A DNA stretch of 64,000 nt, from NCBI RefSeq assembly GCF_000718095.1, contig NZ_JOEI01000003.1, forward strand, positions 1-64,000, written 5' to 3'. Position 1 is the stretch's first letter. Every line of letters starts with the position of its first letter. Shown one piece after another: positions 17,698 through 26,900 of the stretch. This DNA is from Streptomyces scopuliridis RB72. Lineage in GTDB: Bacteria; Actinomycetota; Actinomycetes; Streptomycetales; Streptomycetaceae. Position numbers and translations under genes: made by a program. The notes beneath the pieces were generated by a model. That model was not told the origin of the DNA and searched no databases. It saw nothing but the letters and a program-made list of their open reading frames with translations.

Positions 17698-20600
17698 GTG
17701 TTTCACGTGAAACCAATCGACCCCCGTCTGCTCCGGTATGCCCGGGCCACCCGCTTCTTCCTGGTGGCCGTGGTCGTCCTCGGGGTGGCCGGCGCGGGGC
17801 TGGTCATCGCTCAGGCGATGCTCATCGCCGAGGTGGTCGTCGGCGCGTTCCAGCGCGGGTTCGACGGCTCCGACCTGCGTACTCCTCTGCTGCTGCTGGT
17901 GGCGGTCGCCGCCGGGCGCGGTCTGGTCTCCTGGCTGACCGAGCTGGCCGCCCACCGGGCGAGCGCCGCGGTCAAGTCGGAACTGCGCGGACGGCTGCTG
18001 GAGCGGGCCGCCGAGCTGGGCCCGGGGTGGCTGAGCGGGCAGCGCATCGGTTCGCTGGTCGCGCTCGCCACCCGCGGGGTCGACGCGCTGGACGACTACT
18101 TCGCGCGGTATCTGCCGCAGCTGGGGCTCGCCGTGGTGGTGCCGGTGGCGGTCCTGGCCCGGATCGTCACGGAGGACTGGGTCTCGGCGGCCATCATCGT
18201 GGTGACCCTGCCGCTGATTCCGCTGTTCATGGTGCTCATCGGCTGGGCCACACAGGCCCGGATGGACCGTCAGTGGCGGCTGCTGTCCCGGCTGTCGGGC
18301 CATTTCCTGGATGTGGTCGCCGGGCTGCCGACCCTCAAGGTCTTCGGCCGGGCCAAGGCCCAGGCCGAGTCGATCCGTACGATCACCTCGGAGTACCGGC
18401 AGGCCACCCTGCGTACGCTGCGGATCGCCATCCTGTCGTCGTTCGCGCTGGAGCTGCTCGCGACGCTGTCGGTGGCGCTGGTCGCCGTCACCATCGGGAT
18501 GCGGCTCGTCCACGGCGAACTCGATCTGTACACCGGGTTGGTGGTGCTGGTCCTCGCCCCCGAGGCCTATCTGCCGATCCGGCAGGTGGGAGCGCAGTAT
18601 CACGCGGCGGCCGAGGGACTGTCGGCGGCCGAGGAGATCTTCACGGTCCTGGAGACCGAGCCTCCGGCCGGCGGTACGGGAGAGGTGCCGGGCGCGCTGC
18701 GGCTGGAGCTGGACGGGGTGACGGTCCGCCATCAGGGGCGTACGGAGCCCTCGTTGGACGCGGCCACGCTGACGGTCGAGCCGGGGGAGACCGTCGCTCT
18801 GGTCGGCCCCAGCGGTATCGGCAAGACCACCCTGCTCAATGTGCTCCTCGGCTTCGCCGCACCCGACGAGGGCCGGGTGCGGGTGGACGGCCGTGATCTG
18901 GCCTCCCTCGACCTGGAGCGCTGGCGCGAACGGATCGCGTGGGTGCCGCAGCGGCCGTACCTCTTCGCCGGGACGATCGCGGAGAACGTACGGCTGGCCC
19001 GGCCGGACGCGGACGACGCGGCCGTACGGGACGCGCTGCGGGACGCGGGGGCGCACGACTTCGTGGCGGCGCTCCCGGACGGCCCGGACACCGCGCTCGG
19101 TGAGGACGGGGCAGGGCTCTCGGCGGGCCAGCGGCAACGGCTCGCGCTGGCCCGCGCCTTCCTCGCCGACCGGCCGCTGCTGCTGCTCGACGAGCCCACG
19201 GCGGCGCTCGACGGCGAGACGGAGGCGGGCATCGTCGAGGCCGTGCGACGGCTGGCGGTGGGCCGTACGGTGCTGCTGGTCGTCCACCGGCCCGCACTGC
19301 TCGCGGTGGCGGACCGGGTGGTGACTCTCGCGGAGCGGGCGCGGCCCCTCGAACGTACGGCGGGATCCGCGCGGCCGGAGCTGCCGGCGCCCGTGGCGCA
19401 GCCTCTGACGGCTTTGGCTTCCATGGCCTCGGTGGGGTCGGCGATCGAGGAGTCCGGGCCCGGGCTCGGACTCGGCGACCTCCCCGCGCTGCCTCAGTCC
19501 GGCGAAGAACGCGTCGTGCCCGCCACCTTCGGCTCGGCGGACAGCGGACACGCGACGGACGGCGGAGGCAGCGGAAACGACGGAGTCAGCGGAAACGGCG
19601 GAGGACGCGGGGACGGCGGGAGCGCCGCGGCCCGGACTCCGCTCGCGCGGATGCGGGCCGCCGCCGGTGCGCTCCGTGGCCGCTTCGTACTCGCGCTGGT
19701 CCTCGGGAGCTGCGCGCTCGGCTCCGCCGTCGGGCTCATGGCGGTGTCCGGCTGGCTCATCTCGCGCGCCTCCGAGCAGCCGCCCGTTCTCTATCTCATG
19801 GTCGCGGTGACGGCGACCCGCGCCTTCGGCATCGGGCGGGCCGTCTTCCGGTACGCCGAGCGGATCGTGTCGCACGACGCGGTGCTCAGGATGCTCGCCG
19901 ACCTCAGGGTCTCCGTATATCGGCGGCTGGAGCGCATCGCGCCCGCCGGGCTGCGCGAGACCAGGCGCGGCGATCTGCTGTCCCGGCTGGTCGCAGATGT
20001 GGACGAACTCCAGGACTACTGGCTGCGGTGGCTGCTCCCGGTCGGCTCCGCGCTGCTCGTCGGGGTGGGCGCGGTCGGATTCACCGCGTGGCTGCTGCCC
20101 GAAGCGGGCGCCGTACTGGCCTCGGGGCTGCTCGTCGCCGGTGTGGGCGTACCGCTCCTGAGCGGTGCCTGCGCCCGCCGGGCCGAGCGGCAACTCGCCC
20201 CGGCCCGGGGACAGCTGGCCACCCATGTCGCCGATCTGCTCGGCGGCATCGCCGAGTTGACCGTCGCGGGCGCGCTGACGCGCCGGACGCGGCGAACGCG
20301 GGAGGCCGACGGGACGCTGACGGCCATCGCCTCCCGCGGTGCGAGCGCCAACGCGCTCGGCGGCGGGCTCTCCGCCCTGGTCTGCGGACTGACCGTCGCC
20401 GCGGCCGCGTACGTGGGGGTCGGGGCCCTGGCGGACGGACGGCTCGTGGGCGTCGAACTGGCCGTGGTCATCCTGACCCCGCTCGCCGCGTTCGAGGCGG
20501 TCACGGGGCTGCCGCTCGCCGTGCAGTACCGGCAGCGCTCGCGGCGCAGCGCCGAGCGGGTGTGCGAGGTGCTGGACGCGCCCGTACCCGTACGGGAGCC

Positions 20601-21399
20601 CGAGCGGCCGGCCGCCGCTCCCGTATCGCCGTTCCCGCTGGAGGTGCGCGGGCTGTCCGCGCGGTACCCGGGGCAGCGGCGGGACGCGCTCAGCGGCTTC
20701 GATCTGACCCTGACCGCCGGGAAGCGGGTCGCCGTCGTCGGGCCGTCCGGTTCGGGCAAGACGACGCTGGCTCAGGTACTGCTGCGCTTCCTGGACGCGC
20801 GCGAGGGCGGCTGCCGGCTCGGCGGTACGGACACGGCCACGCTCGACGGGGACACCGTCCGGCGCTTCATCGGCCTGTGCGCGCAGGACGCGCACCTCTT
20901 CGACAGCTCCGTGCGGGAGAACCTGAGGCTCGCCCGCACGGACGCGACCGAGGACGAACTGCGTGACGCCCTGCGCCGGGCCCGGCTGCTCGACTGGGTC
21001 GACGCCCTGCCCGCCGGACTCGACACCCTCGTCGGCGAGCACGGCGCGCGGATCTCCGGCGGCCAGCGGCAGCGGCTGGCGCTGGCCCGCGCACTTCTCG
21101 CCGACTTCCCCGTGCTGGTGCTGGACGAGCCCGCCGAACATCTGGACCTGGCGACGGCCGACGCGCTGACCACCGATCTGCTGGCGGCGACCGAGGGGCG
21201 GACGACGCTGCTCATCACCCACCGTTTGCAGGGCCTGGACACGGTTGACGAGGTGATCGTCCTCGACGGTGGTCGCCCCGTACAGCGCGGCTCCTACGCC
21301 GAACTGGCCGCCGACGAGGGGCCGCTGCGCCGGATGCTGGAGCGGGAACGCGCCGGAGACCTGCTGGAAGCCCAGAAGTCGACTTTCCCTGGCAAATAG
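17698..21399 (+). CDS. cydCD: Fused CydDC thiol-reductant ABC exporter
   Basis: The 1233-residue protein joins two half-transporters that are separate genes in E. coli, where CydDC exports cysteine and glutathione and is required for bd oxidase assembly. The first half has five to six helices and a nucleotide-binding domain with GPSGIGKTT (about 370) and LSAGQRQRLALARAF. The second half has GPSGSGKTT (about 1015) and ISGGQRQRLALARAL. A Gly/Ser-rich linker at about 540-650 joins them. The GTG start at 17698 lies two bases before a parS palindrome, so residues 2-5 (FHVK) are encoded by the ParB site. A GTG at 17707 is the alternative start. Confidence 0.95.
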   Translation: MFHVKPIDPRLLRYARATRFFLVAVVVLGVAGAGLVIAQAMLIAEVVVGAFQRGFDGSDLRTPLLLLVAVAAGRGLVSWLTELAAHRASAAVKSELRGRLLERAAELGPGWLSGQRIGSLVALATRGVDALDDYFARYLPQLGLAVVVPVAVLARIVTEDWVSAAIIVVTLPLIPLFMVLIGWATQARMDRQWRLLSRLSGHFLDVVAGLPTLKVFGRAKAQAESIRTITSEYRQATLRTLRIAILSSFALELLATLSVALVAVTIGMRLVHGELDLYTGLVVLVLAPEAYLPIRQVGAQYHAAAEGLSAAEEIFTVLETEPPAGGTGEVPGALRLELDGVTVRHQGRTEPSLDAATLTVEPGETVALVGPSGIGKTTLLNVLLGFAAPDEGRVRVDGRDLASLDLERWRERIAWVPQRPYLFAGTIAENVRLARPDADDAAVRDALRDAGAHDFVAALPDGPDTALGEDGAGLSAGQRQRLALARAFLADRPLLLLDEPTAALDGETEAGIVEAVRRLAVGRTVLLVVHRPALLAVADRVVTLAERARPLERTAGSARPELPAPVAQPLTALASMASVGSAIEESGPGLGLGDLPALPQSGEERVVPATFGSADSGHATDGGGSGNDGVSGNGGGRGDGGSAAARTPLARMRAAAGALRGRFVLALVLGSCALGSAVGLMAVSGWLISRASEQPPVLYLMVAVTATRAFGIGRAVFRYAERIVSHDAVLRMLADLRVSVYRRLERIAPAGLRETRRGDLLSRLVADVDELQDYWLRWLLPVGSALLVGVGAVGFTAWLLPEAGAVLASGLLVAGVGVPLLSGACARRAERQLAPARGQLATHVADLLGGIAELTVAGALTRRTRRTREADGTLTAIASRGASANALGGGLSALVCGLTVAAAAYVGVGALADGRLVGVELAVVILTPLAAFEAVTGLPLAVQYRQRSRRSAERVCEVLDAPVPVREPERPAAAPVSPFPLEVRGLSARYPGQRRDALSGFDLTLTAGKRVAVVGPSGSGKTTLAQVLLRFLDAREGGCRLGGTDTATLDGDTVRRFIGLCAQDAHLFDSSVRENLRLARTDATEDELRDALRRARLLDWVDALPAGLDTLVGEHGARISGGQRQRLALARALLADFPVLVLDEPAEHLDLATADALTTDLLAATEGRTTLLITHRLQGLDTVDEVIVLDGGRPVQRGSYAELAADEGPLRRMLERERAGDLLEAQKSTFPGK
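17700..17713. other. parS centromere site at the cydCD start
   Basis: GTTTCACGTGAAAC overlaps the last base of the cydCD start codon and codons 2-5. It is identical to the site at 7229-7242. Binding of ParB here would sit directly over the translation start region and possibly over the path of cydAB transcripts. Confidence 0.85.
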
Positions 21400-21419
21400 G
21401 ACTTATTAGGCTCAGGGGC

Positions 21420-23123
21420 ATGGACGTGCCCGAATCCAAGGACCCCCTCGAAGCCGCCACCCGCGCGGCAACCAGCCTTGAGGGCCTGTCCGCCGAGACC
21501 GCCGCGCGCGTGCCGCAGCTGCTGGAGGCGATGTGTTCGGTCGGCAGCGGTCTCGGGCAGCACTCCACGCTCGACCGGATCTGTGAGACCGCGGCCGAAC
21601 TCGCCGGCGCCCGGTACGCGGCGATCGGCGTGCTCGACGAGGAGGGCGAGGGACTCTCCGACTTCGTGACCTACGGGACCGACGAGGAGGTGGCCCGGCG
21701 GATCGGGCGCAGACCGGACGGGCGGAGCGGTCTGCTCGGCGCGCTGATCCGGGCCCCCGACCCGATCCGGCTCACCGATCTGACGACCGATCCACGCGCC
21801 GCCGGATTCCCGCCGGGGCATCCGCCGATGCGGACCTTCCTCGGTGTCCCGATCCGCGTCAGGGACAGGACGATCGGCAACTTCTATCTGGCGGAGAAGG
21901 CGGGCGGCGGCGAGTTCAACGACAGCGATCTGCGTCTGTTGCGGGTGCTCGCCACCGAGGCAGGGGTGGCCATCGGCAACGCCCGGCTGTACGAGGCGGC
22001 CCGGCAGCGCGAACGGTGGATCGACGGCTCGGTCGCCATCACCACCGCCCTCCTCTCCGGCGGCGACGCCGACGACGCGCTCTCCGTCGTCGCCGAACAG
22101 GCCCGCAGACTCTCCGATTCGGCCATGGGCGCGGTGATGCTGCGCGCGCGGAGCGGCGGCCTGGAGGCCGTGGCCGTCTCCGCCGACCATCCGGTCATGC
22201 GAGTGGGCTCCCTCGTTCCGGCCGAGGCCCCCGCCGCCGCGGCGCTGCTGGCCGGCGAATCCGTCTTCGTGGACGACGCCGCCACCGATCCGCGCCTGGT
22301 GACCAGGCTGGCCTCCGAGTTCGGCCCCGTCATGCTGCTGCCGCTGCGTACCGACGGACGGGTGCTCGGTGCGCTGGTGATGCCGCGCGCGCGGGGCGCG
22401 CGCCCGTTCAGCCAGCGGGAACGCACACTGGCCAGGCAGTTCGCCTCGCAGGCGGCGCTGGCCCTGATGATGGCCGAGGCGCAGCGGGACCGGGAGCGGC
22501 TGGCCGTACTGGAGGACCGCGACCGGATCGCCCGTGACCTCCACGATCTGGTCATCCAGCGGCTGTTCGCCACCGGGATGACGCTGGAGCGGGCCCAGCG
22601 CGGAGAGGTGGCGCCCGAGGTGCACCACGGCATCGACAAGGCGGTCGCGGAACTGGACGTGACGATTCAGGAGATCCGTACGGCCATCTTCGCGCTCCAG
22701 CAGGGTCCGGCCGAGGCGCCGCCGGGGATGTGTACCCGGGTGCTGCGAGAGATCAATATGGCGGCCGTACCCCTGGGCTTCCGGCCCGCCCATCGCTTCG
22801 TCGGCCCGGTCGACTCCATCGGCGAACTCGCCGGGAAGAACCTGATCGCAGCGCTCCGGGAGGCGCTTTCCAATGCCTTCCGGCACGCGCACGCCACCCG
22901 TATCGAAGTCGTTGTCGACTCCACGGTCCGGCTGCCCGACGGCAGGCACGCGGTCCGGCTGTCGGTCGCCGATGACGGGGTGGGCATTCCGGAGGGCGGG
23001 CGCCGCAGCGGGCTGCGCAACCTCAAGCGACGGGCGGAGTCGCTGGGCGGATCGAGCAGGTGCGAGCAGGGAATCGGGGAGGACGGGCGGGGTACGACGG
23101 TGGTGTGGGAGGTCCCGCTGTAG
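21420..23123 (+). CDS. GAF-GAF sensor histidine kinase (DevS/DosS-like)
   Basis: The 567-residue kinase has no membrane helix. Two GAF domains (about 45-195 and 210-355) precede a HisKA_3 dimerisation domain with the phospho-acceptor H375 in RIARDLHDLV and a HATPase domain with EALSNAFRHAHA and DDGVGIP. The first GAF carries GHPPMRTFLGVP (H134), resembling the heme-binding GAF of mycobacterial DevS/DosS. It starts 20 bp after cydCD, so redox or gas sensing tied to respiration is an attractive inference. No response regulator gene is adjacent. Confidence 0.9.
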   Translation: MDVPESKDPLEAATRAATSLEGLSAETAARVPQLLEAMCSVGSGLGQHSTLDRICETAAELAGARYAAIGVLDEEGEGLSDFVTYGTDEEVARRIGRRPDGRSGLLGALIRAPDPIRLTDLTTDPRAAGFPPGHPPMRTFLGVPIRVRDRTIGNFYLAEKAGGGEFNDSDLRLLRVLATEAGVAIGNARLYEAARQRERWIDGSVAITTALLSGGDADDALSVVAEQARRLSDSAMGAVMLRARSGGLEAVAVSADHPVMRVGSLVPAEAPAAAALLAGESVFVDDAATDPRLVTRLASEFGPVMLLPLRTDGRVLGALVMPRARGARPFSQRERTLARQFASQAALALMMAEAQRDRERLAVLEDRDRIARDLHDLVIQRLFATGMTLERAQRGEVAPEVHHGIDKAVAELDVTIQEIRTAIFALQQGPAEAPPGMCTRVLREINMAAVPLGFRPAHRFVGPVDSIGELAGKNLIAALREALSNAFRHAHATRIEVVVDSTVRLPDGRHAVRLSVADDGVGIPEGGRRSGLRNLKRRAESLGGSSRCEQGIGEDGRGTTVVWEVPL

Positions 23124-23172
23124 GAAGCCGTGTCTACCGCCGCTCTTCCTCGTGGGCTTGGTGCTCTTCCGC

Positions 23173-24108
23173 TCAGTGCCCGTCTGCCCGGCGGCGGGCC
23201 ACGAGCTGCTCGATGACGATCGCGACGCCGTCCTCGTTGTTGGTGACCGTACGTCCGGAGGCGGCGGCCAGTACGTCCGGGTGGGCGTTGGCCATCGCGT
23301 ACGACGTCCCTGCCCAGGTCAGCATCTCCAGATCGTTCGGCATGTCGCCGAAGGCGACGACCTCGTCGGACGAGATGCCCCGCTGGGCGCAGCAGAGCGC
23401 GAGCGTGCTGGCCTTGCTGACCCCCGGGCCGCTGACCTCAAGGAGCGCGCTCGGGCTGGAGCGGGTGATGGTGGCGCGGTCGCCCACCGCCGTACGGGCC
23501 ACGGTGAGGAAGCCGTCGGGTGTCAGGTCGGGGTGGTGGGCGAGCAGCTTCACCACGGGCGCGGCGGAGTCGTCCTCCGCCTCCTGGTCCTGGTCTTGTG
23601 CCTGTCCCTGGATCTGTCCCTGGACCTGGACCTGGACCTGGAGGAGCTTTTCCGCGGCGGCGATGGTCGCGCCCGGATCCTGGTGGAACGGCGGATACGC
23701 CGGCTCGTAATGGATGCCGGTGGTCAGTTCGACGGCGAAGGTCGTACCGGGCGCGGCGTCGCGCAGTGCCTGGACGACGGCCAGGGCGGTGTCGCGCTCC
23801 AGGGGGCGGACCTGCAACAGCTTTCCGCCGGCGTGCAGATCGACGACCGCGGCGCCGTTGGCGCAGATCGCCATGCCGTGGCCGTGCACATGCTCGCTGA
23901 CGACATCCATCCAGCGGGCCGGGCGGCCGGTGACGAAGAAGACCTCGATACCGGCCTGCTCGGCGGCGGCGAGCGCGGCGATCGTACGGTCCGAGACGTA
24001 CTTGTCGTCGTGCAGCAGGGTGCCGTCGAGATCGGTGGCGATCAGCCGGGGTCTGGCGGGAAGCGGGGAGTCGTCGGGCGCGGGCGCGGGTCCATGGGGC
24101 GAGGTCAC
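23173..24108 (-). CDS. HAD-superfamily Cof-type phosphatase with a Gln-rich insert
   Basis: The 311-residue protein has HAD motif I (ATDLDGTLL, about 24-32), motif II (VTGRP) and motif IV (FGDMPND) and the larger C2B cap of Cof-type phosphatases acting on sugar or cofactor phosphates. The cap contains a low-complexity run of alternating Gln and small residues at about 154-174, encoded by hexamer-like repeats at 23585-23645. The GTG at 24108 is chosen over a more distant start at 24156. A paralogue is at 35627-36517. Confidence 0.87.
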   Translation of the reverse strand: MTSPHGPAPAPDDSPLPARPRLIATDLDGTLLHDDKYVSDRTIAALAAAEQAGIEVFFVTGRPARWMDVVSEHVHGHGMAICANGAAVVDLHAGGKLLQVRPLERDTALAVVQALRDAAPGTTFAVELTTGIHYEPAYPPFHQDPGATIAAAEKLLQVQVQVQGQIQGQAQDQDQEAEDDSAAPVVKLLAHHPDLTPDGFLTVARTAVGDRATITRSSPSALLEVSGPGVSKASTLALCCAQRGISSDEVVAFGDMPNDLEMLTWAGTSYAMANAHPDVLAAASGRTVTNNEDGVAIVIEQLVARRRADGH

Positions 24109-24281
24109 GCGTCCATTCTCCCGTACGGATACGCACGGGCGTGCGGAGGGGCGCACATCTGAGTGGGCCCGGGTGTCCGCTCACGGCTCCGTGCCCGGCC
24201 GGACGTGCGCCGCCTGTGGTCCGGCGTGCGCTCGGAGACCGGCTCGACGTGCCCTGTGGACGCACCCGTATCGTCAGGGGC

Positions 24282-25181
24282 ATGCGTCTGAGTACCGTGA
24301 TCCTGCCCGTCCGCCGCTGGCACGACGGAGGCCGTGACGAATGGCTGCGAGCCGAGCGGCTCGGTTTCCATACCGCGTACACCTACGATCATCTGTCCTG
24401 GCGTACCTTCCGCGACGGGCCTTGGTTCGGGGCGGTGCCGGCGCTCACCGCCGCTGCCGCAGTCACCGAGCGGCTCCGGCTGGGCACCCTCGTCACCTCG
24501 CCGAACTTCAGGCATCCGGTGACGCTCGCCAAGGACCTGATCTCGCTGGACGATGTCTCGGACGGCCGGATCACCCTCGGGATCGGAGCGGGCGGCACCG
24601 GCTTCGACGCCGCGGTGCTGGGGCAGGAGCCATGGACGCCGAAGGAGCGGGCAGACCGCTTCGCCGAGTTCGTGCCGCTGCTGGACCGGCTGCTGACCGA
24701 GGACTCCGTCACGTACGACGGGACGCACTACTCGGCGGTCGAGGCGCGCGACATCCCCGGGTGTGTGCAGCGGCCCCGGCTGCCCTTCGCGGTGGCGGCC
24801 ACCGGGCCGCGAGGGCTGAAGCTCGCCGCCCGGCACGGTCAGGCATGGGTGACGACGGGGGATCCGAAGCTGTTCGAGACGGGTACGCCGGAGCAGTCGC
24901 GTGCCGCCATCAGCGGGCAGATCGACCGGCTGGGCAAGGCCTGCGCGGAGATCGGGCGGGAAGTGTCCGAGGTGGAGAAGATCCTGCTCACCGGCTTCAC
25001 CCCGGACCGCGACGGCCCGATGGAGTCACTCGACGCGTTCGTGGACTTCGCGGGCAGGCACTTCGAGCTGGGCATCACCGAGATCGCGGTGCACGCCCCC
25101 ATCCCGGACTCGGAATTCGCCGCCGACCAGCGGGTTTACGAACGGATCGCCACCGAGGCGCCGGCCCAGCTCCGGCGGTAG
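24282..25181 (+). CDS. LLM-class (F420-dependent type) oxidoreductase
   Basis: The 299-residue protein has the luciferase-like TIM-barrel fold: MRLSTVILP at the N-terminus, YTYDHLSWR near residue 33, a LGTLVTSPNFRHP strand and LGIGAGGTGFD near residue 104. Streptomyces members usually use F420 rather than FMN, but this is inferred. The ATG at 24282 is not preceded by a strong ribosome-binding site. It diverges from the HAD gene and converges on kptA. The substrate is unknown. Confidence 0.85.
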   Translation: MRLSTVILPVRRWHDGGRDEWLRAERLGFHTAYTYDHLSWRTFRDGPWFGAVPALTAAAAVTERLRLGTLVTSPNFRHPVTLAKDLISLDDVSDGRITLGIGAGGTGFDAAVLGQEPWTPKERADRFAEFVPLLDRLLTEDSVTYDGTHYSAVEARDIPGCVQRPRLPFAVAATGPRGLKLAARHGQAWVTTGDPKLFETGTPEQSRAAISGQIDRLGKACAEIGREVSEVEKILLTGFTPDRDGPMESLDAFVDFAGRHFELGITEIAVHAPIPDSEFAADQRVYERIATEAPAQLRR

Positions 25182-25254
25182 CGCTCGTCCGGGGGTTCGG
25201 CGGGGTTTCGTCCGAGGCCGGGTCAGCGGTCGGTGGGTGGTCAGCCGCCGGCCG

Positions 25255-25809
25255 TCAGCCGGGGAAGCGCAGATACCGCGGCGGTACGGAGTCGGTGAGC
25301 CAGACGCCATTGGCGCTGACGTGGAACACCAGCCCGTCGCGGTGCATCGCTCCCGCGTCCACCGGCAGGACGACGGGCCTGCCGCGTCGCGCACCCACCC
25401 GCGTCGCGGTCTCGCGGTCGGGCGAGAGATGGACGTGGTGGCGGTCCATGGGACGCAGCCCCTCGGCCCGGATCGCGTCCAGGTTGCGGGCGACCGTGCC
25501 GTGGTAGAGGTACGCGGGCGGTTGTGCCGGGGCCAGCTCCAGATCGACGGTGACGGTGTGGCCCTGGTTGGCGCGGATCCGGTCGCCGTCGATGGTGAAG
25601 CGCCGCTTGTCGTTGACGGCGACCACATGGTCGAGTTCGGCACGGCTCAGCCGGAAGCCGTGCGCGGCGGCGGCGGTCATCAGCTCGTCGACCGGCACCC
25701 AGCCGTTCGCGTCGAGGGTGATGCCGATCCGCTCGGGCTGGTGGCGCAGGTGTTTGGCGAGGTACTTCGACACCTTCACCATGCGACGTTCGTCGGATAC
25801 TCCGGTCAT
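25255..25809 (-). CDS. kptA: RNA 2'-phosphotransferase KptA/Tpt1
   Basis: KptA transfers a 2'-phosphate from RNA to NAD+, the last step of eukaryotic tRNA splicing; its natural bacterial substrate is not established. The 184-residue protein has the family blocks KVSKYLAKHLRHQP, DANGWVPVDEL, YHGT and HHVHLSPD. The ATG at 25809 (MTGVSDERRMVKV) is used because upstream codons run into the DnaA-box region. The gene is single, converging with the oxidoreductase gene. Confidence 0.9.
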   Translation of the reverse strand: MTGVSDERRMVKVSKYLAKHLRHQPERIGITLDANGWVPVDELMTAAAAHGFRLSRAELDHVVAVNDKRRFTIDGDRIRANQGHTVTVDLELAPAQPPAYLYHGTVARNLDAIRAEGLRPMDRHHVHLSPDRETATRVGARRGRPVVLPVDAGAMHRDGLVFHVSANGVWLTDSVPPRYLRFPG

Positions 25810-25875
25810 CGCAACAGCGTGACCGGTGGTGTTCTCCCGCGCCACCCATTTCAAAATGCTGACGGTCCGTAGGTT

Positions 25876-25929
25876 TGATCCACAGTCAACTCGGTTTATC
25901 CACAGGCTATTTGGTGAATCTGTGGACAA
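25876..25929. promoter_or_regulatory. Cluster of three DnaA boxes upstream of kptA
   Basis: Within 54 bp are TGATCCACA (25876-25884, plus), TTATCCACA (25896-25904, plus) and TTGTCCACA (25921-25929, minus). The second and third match Streptomyces DnaA-box consensus exactly or nearly so. The surrounding 130 bp are AT-rich for this genome. They fill the space between the kptA start and the stop of the MerR gene. Confidence 0.65.
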
Positions 25930-25941
25930 CTGGCTGGCGAT

Positions 25942-26898
25942 TTACCCTATTTGGTTAATTTGACTGCTTTGTCTGTGGGTTGAGGTGAGGTCGTCCAAGG
26001 TCCTTGCCTGGACCTCGCGTTCGGTGGCCGCGGCGACAAAGGCCGCCACCCGCTCGCGGCCAACCAGGTTTTCCACAGCCCGGATCGTGTCGGCGGGCAG
26101 TGGCACGGACGGGGTCCCCGACTGGTCCGAGGGCGGGGCGCCCACCGCCAGATGCCGCTCAAGGTGGCGGGTGGCGAACAGCCTCATCGCACGGGCCAGT
26201 TCGGCATCGACCGACTGCTGCGCCAGTGGTCGCATCCGGCGCACCAGCGCGGCGGCCGCTGCCGCGTCCGCGTCCGTCGGCGGCCGGTGGCCGAGATAGC
26301 GGGCGAAGACATGCTCGGTGGTGAACTCCAGGAAACGGGAGGCGATGTGCTCGACCTGGCCGCGAAGCTCCCGCAGATGCCCGGAGATTGCGGGCAGCGG
26401 AACCCCCGCCGCGTGCAACTCCGCCGCCACGGCCAGCTCCTGAGGACTGGGGACGAGGAAGGCGTCGTCCCGGCCCGGGATACGCTCCAGCACGCCCAGC
26501 TCCAGGGCCTCCTCGATGGCCGCGTCGTTGCGTGCGCCGCCGAACCGTTCGTCCAGCTCCGCGCGCGAGATTCTGGCCGCCTCCTCGTCGGTCCATGGTC
26601 CGCGCACCTCGGCGACCAGCCCGAGCACCCCGCCCAGCCCGCGCCCGGTGTCCCAGGCCTCCAGCAACTCCTTGATGGAGGCCAGGGTGTAGCCACGGTC
26701 CAGCAGATCGGCGATCTGCCGCAGCCGGGCGAGATGGGTGCCGTCGTACACATTGGCCCGGCCGCGCCGCTCCGGCCTGGGCAGCAGCCCCCGGTCCTGG
26801 TAGGCGCGGATCGTACGGACCGTGGCGCCGCTCGCCTGCGCGAGCCCCTCGATCCGGTACTCGGCGCCGGGCGCGGACTCCGGAACGGACCCGGACAT
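25942..26898 (-). CDS. MerR-family transcriptional regulator
   Basis: The 318-residue protein has a MerR DNA-binding domain at about 14-80 (YRIEGLAQASGATVRTIRAYQDRGLLP) and a long C-terminal region of about 230 residues with no cysteine pattern for metal sensing. It is the last gene of a minus-strand run and starts three bases past the stop of the PF10118-like gene. It could regulate that run. The effector is unknown. Confidence 0.88.
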   Translation of the reverse strand: MSGSVPESAPGAEYRIEGLAQASGATVRTIRAYQDRGLLPRPERRGRANVYDGTHLARLRQIADLLDRGYTLASIKELLEAWDTGRGLGGVLGLVAEVRGPWTDEEAARISRAELDERFGGARNDAAIEEALELGVLERIPGRDDAFLVPSPQELAVAAELHAAGVPLPAISGHLRELRGQVEHIASRFLEFTTEHVFARYLGHRPPTDADAAAAAALVRRMRPLAQQSVDAELARAMRLFATRHLERHLAVGAPPSDQSGTPSVPLPADTIRAVENLVGRERVAAFVAAATEREVQARTLDDLTSTHRQSSQINQIG

Positions 26899-26900
26899 AC

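Noticed and set aside
17533..21222. Very long open frame on the minus strand opposite cydCD
   Set aside because: It is Arg/Gly/Gln/His-rich with no domain, lies exactly antisense to a well-supported gene and reflects GC-rich third positions of cydCD.
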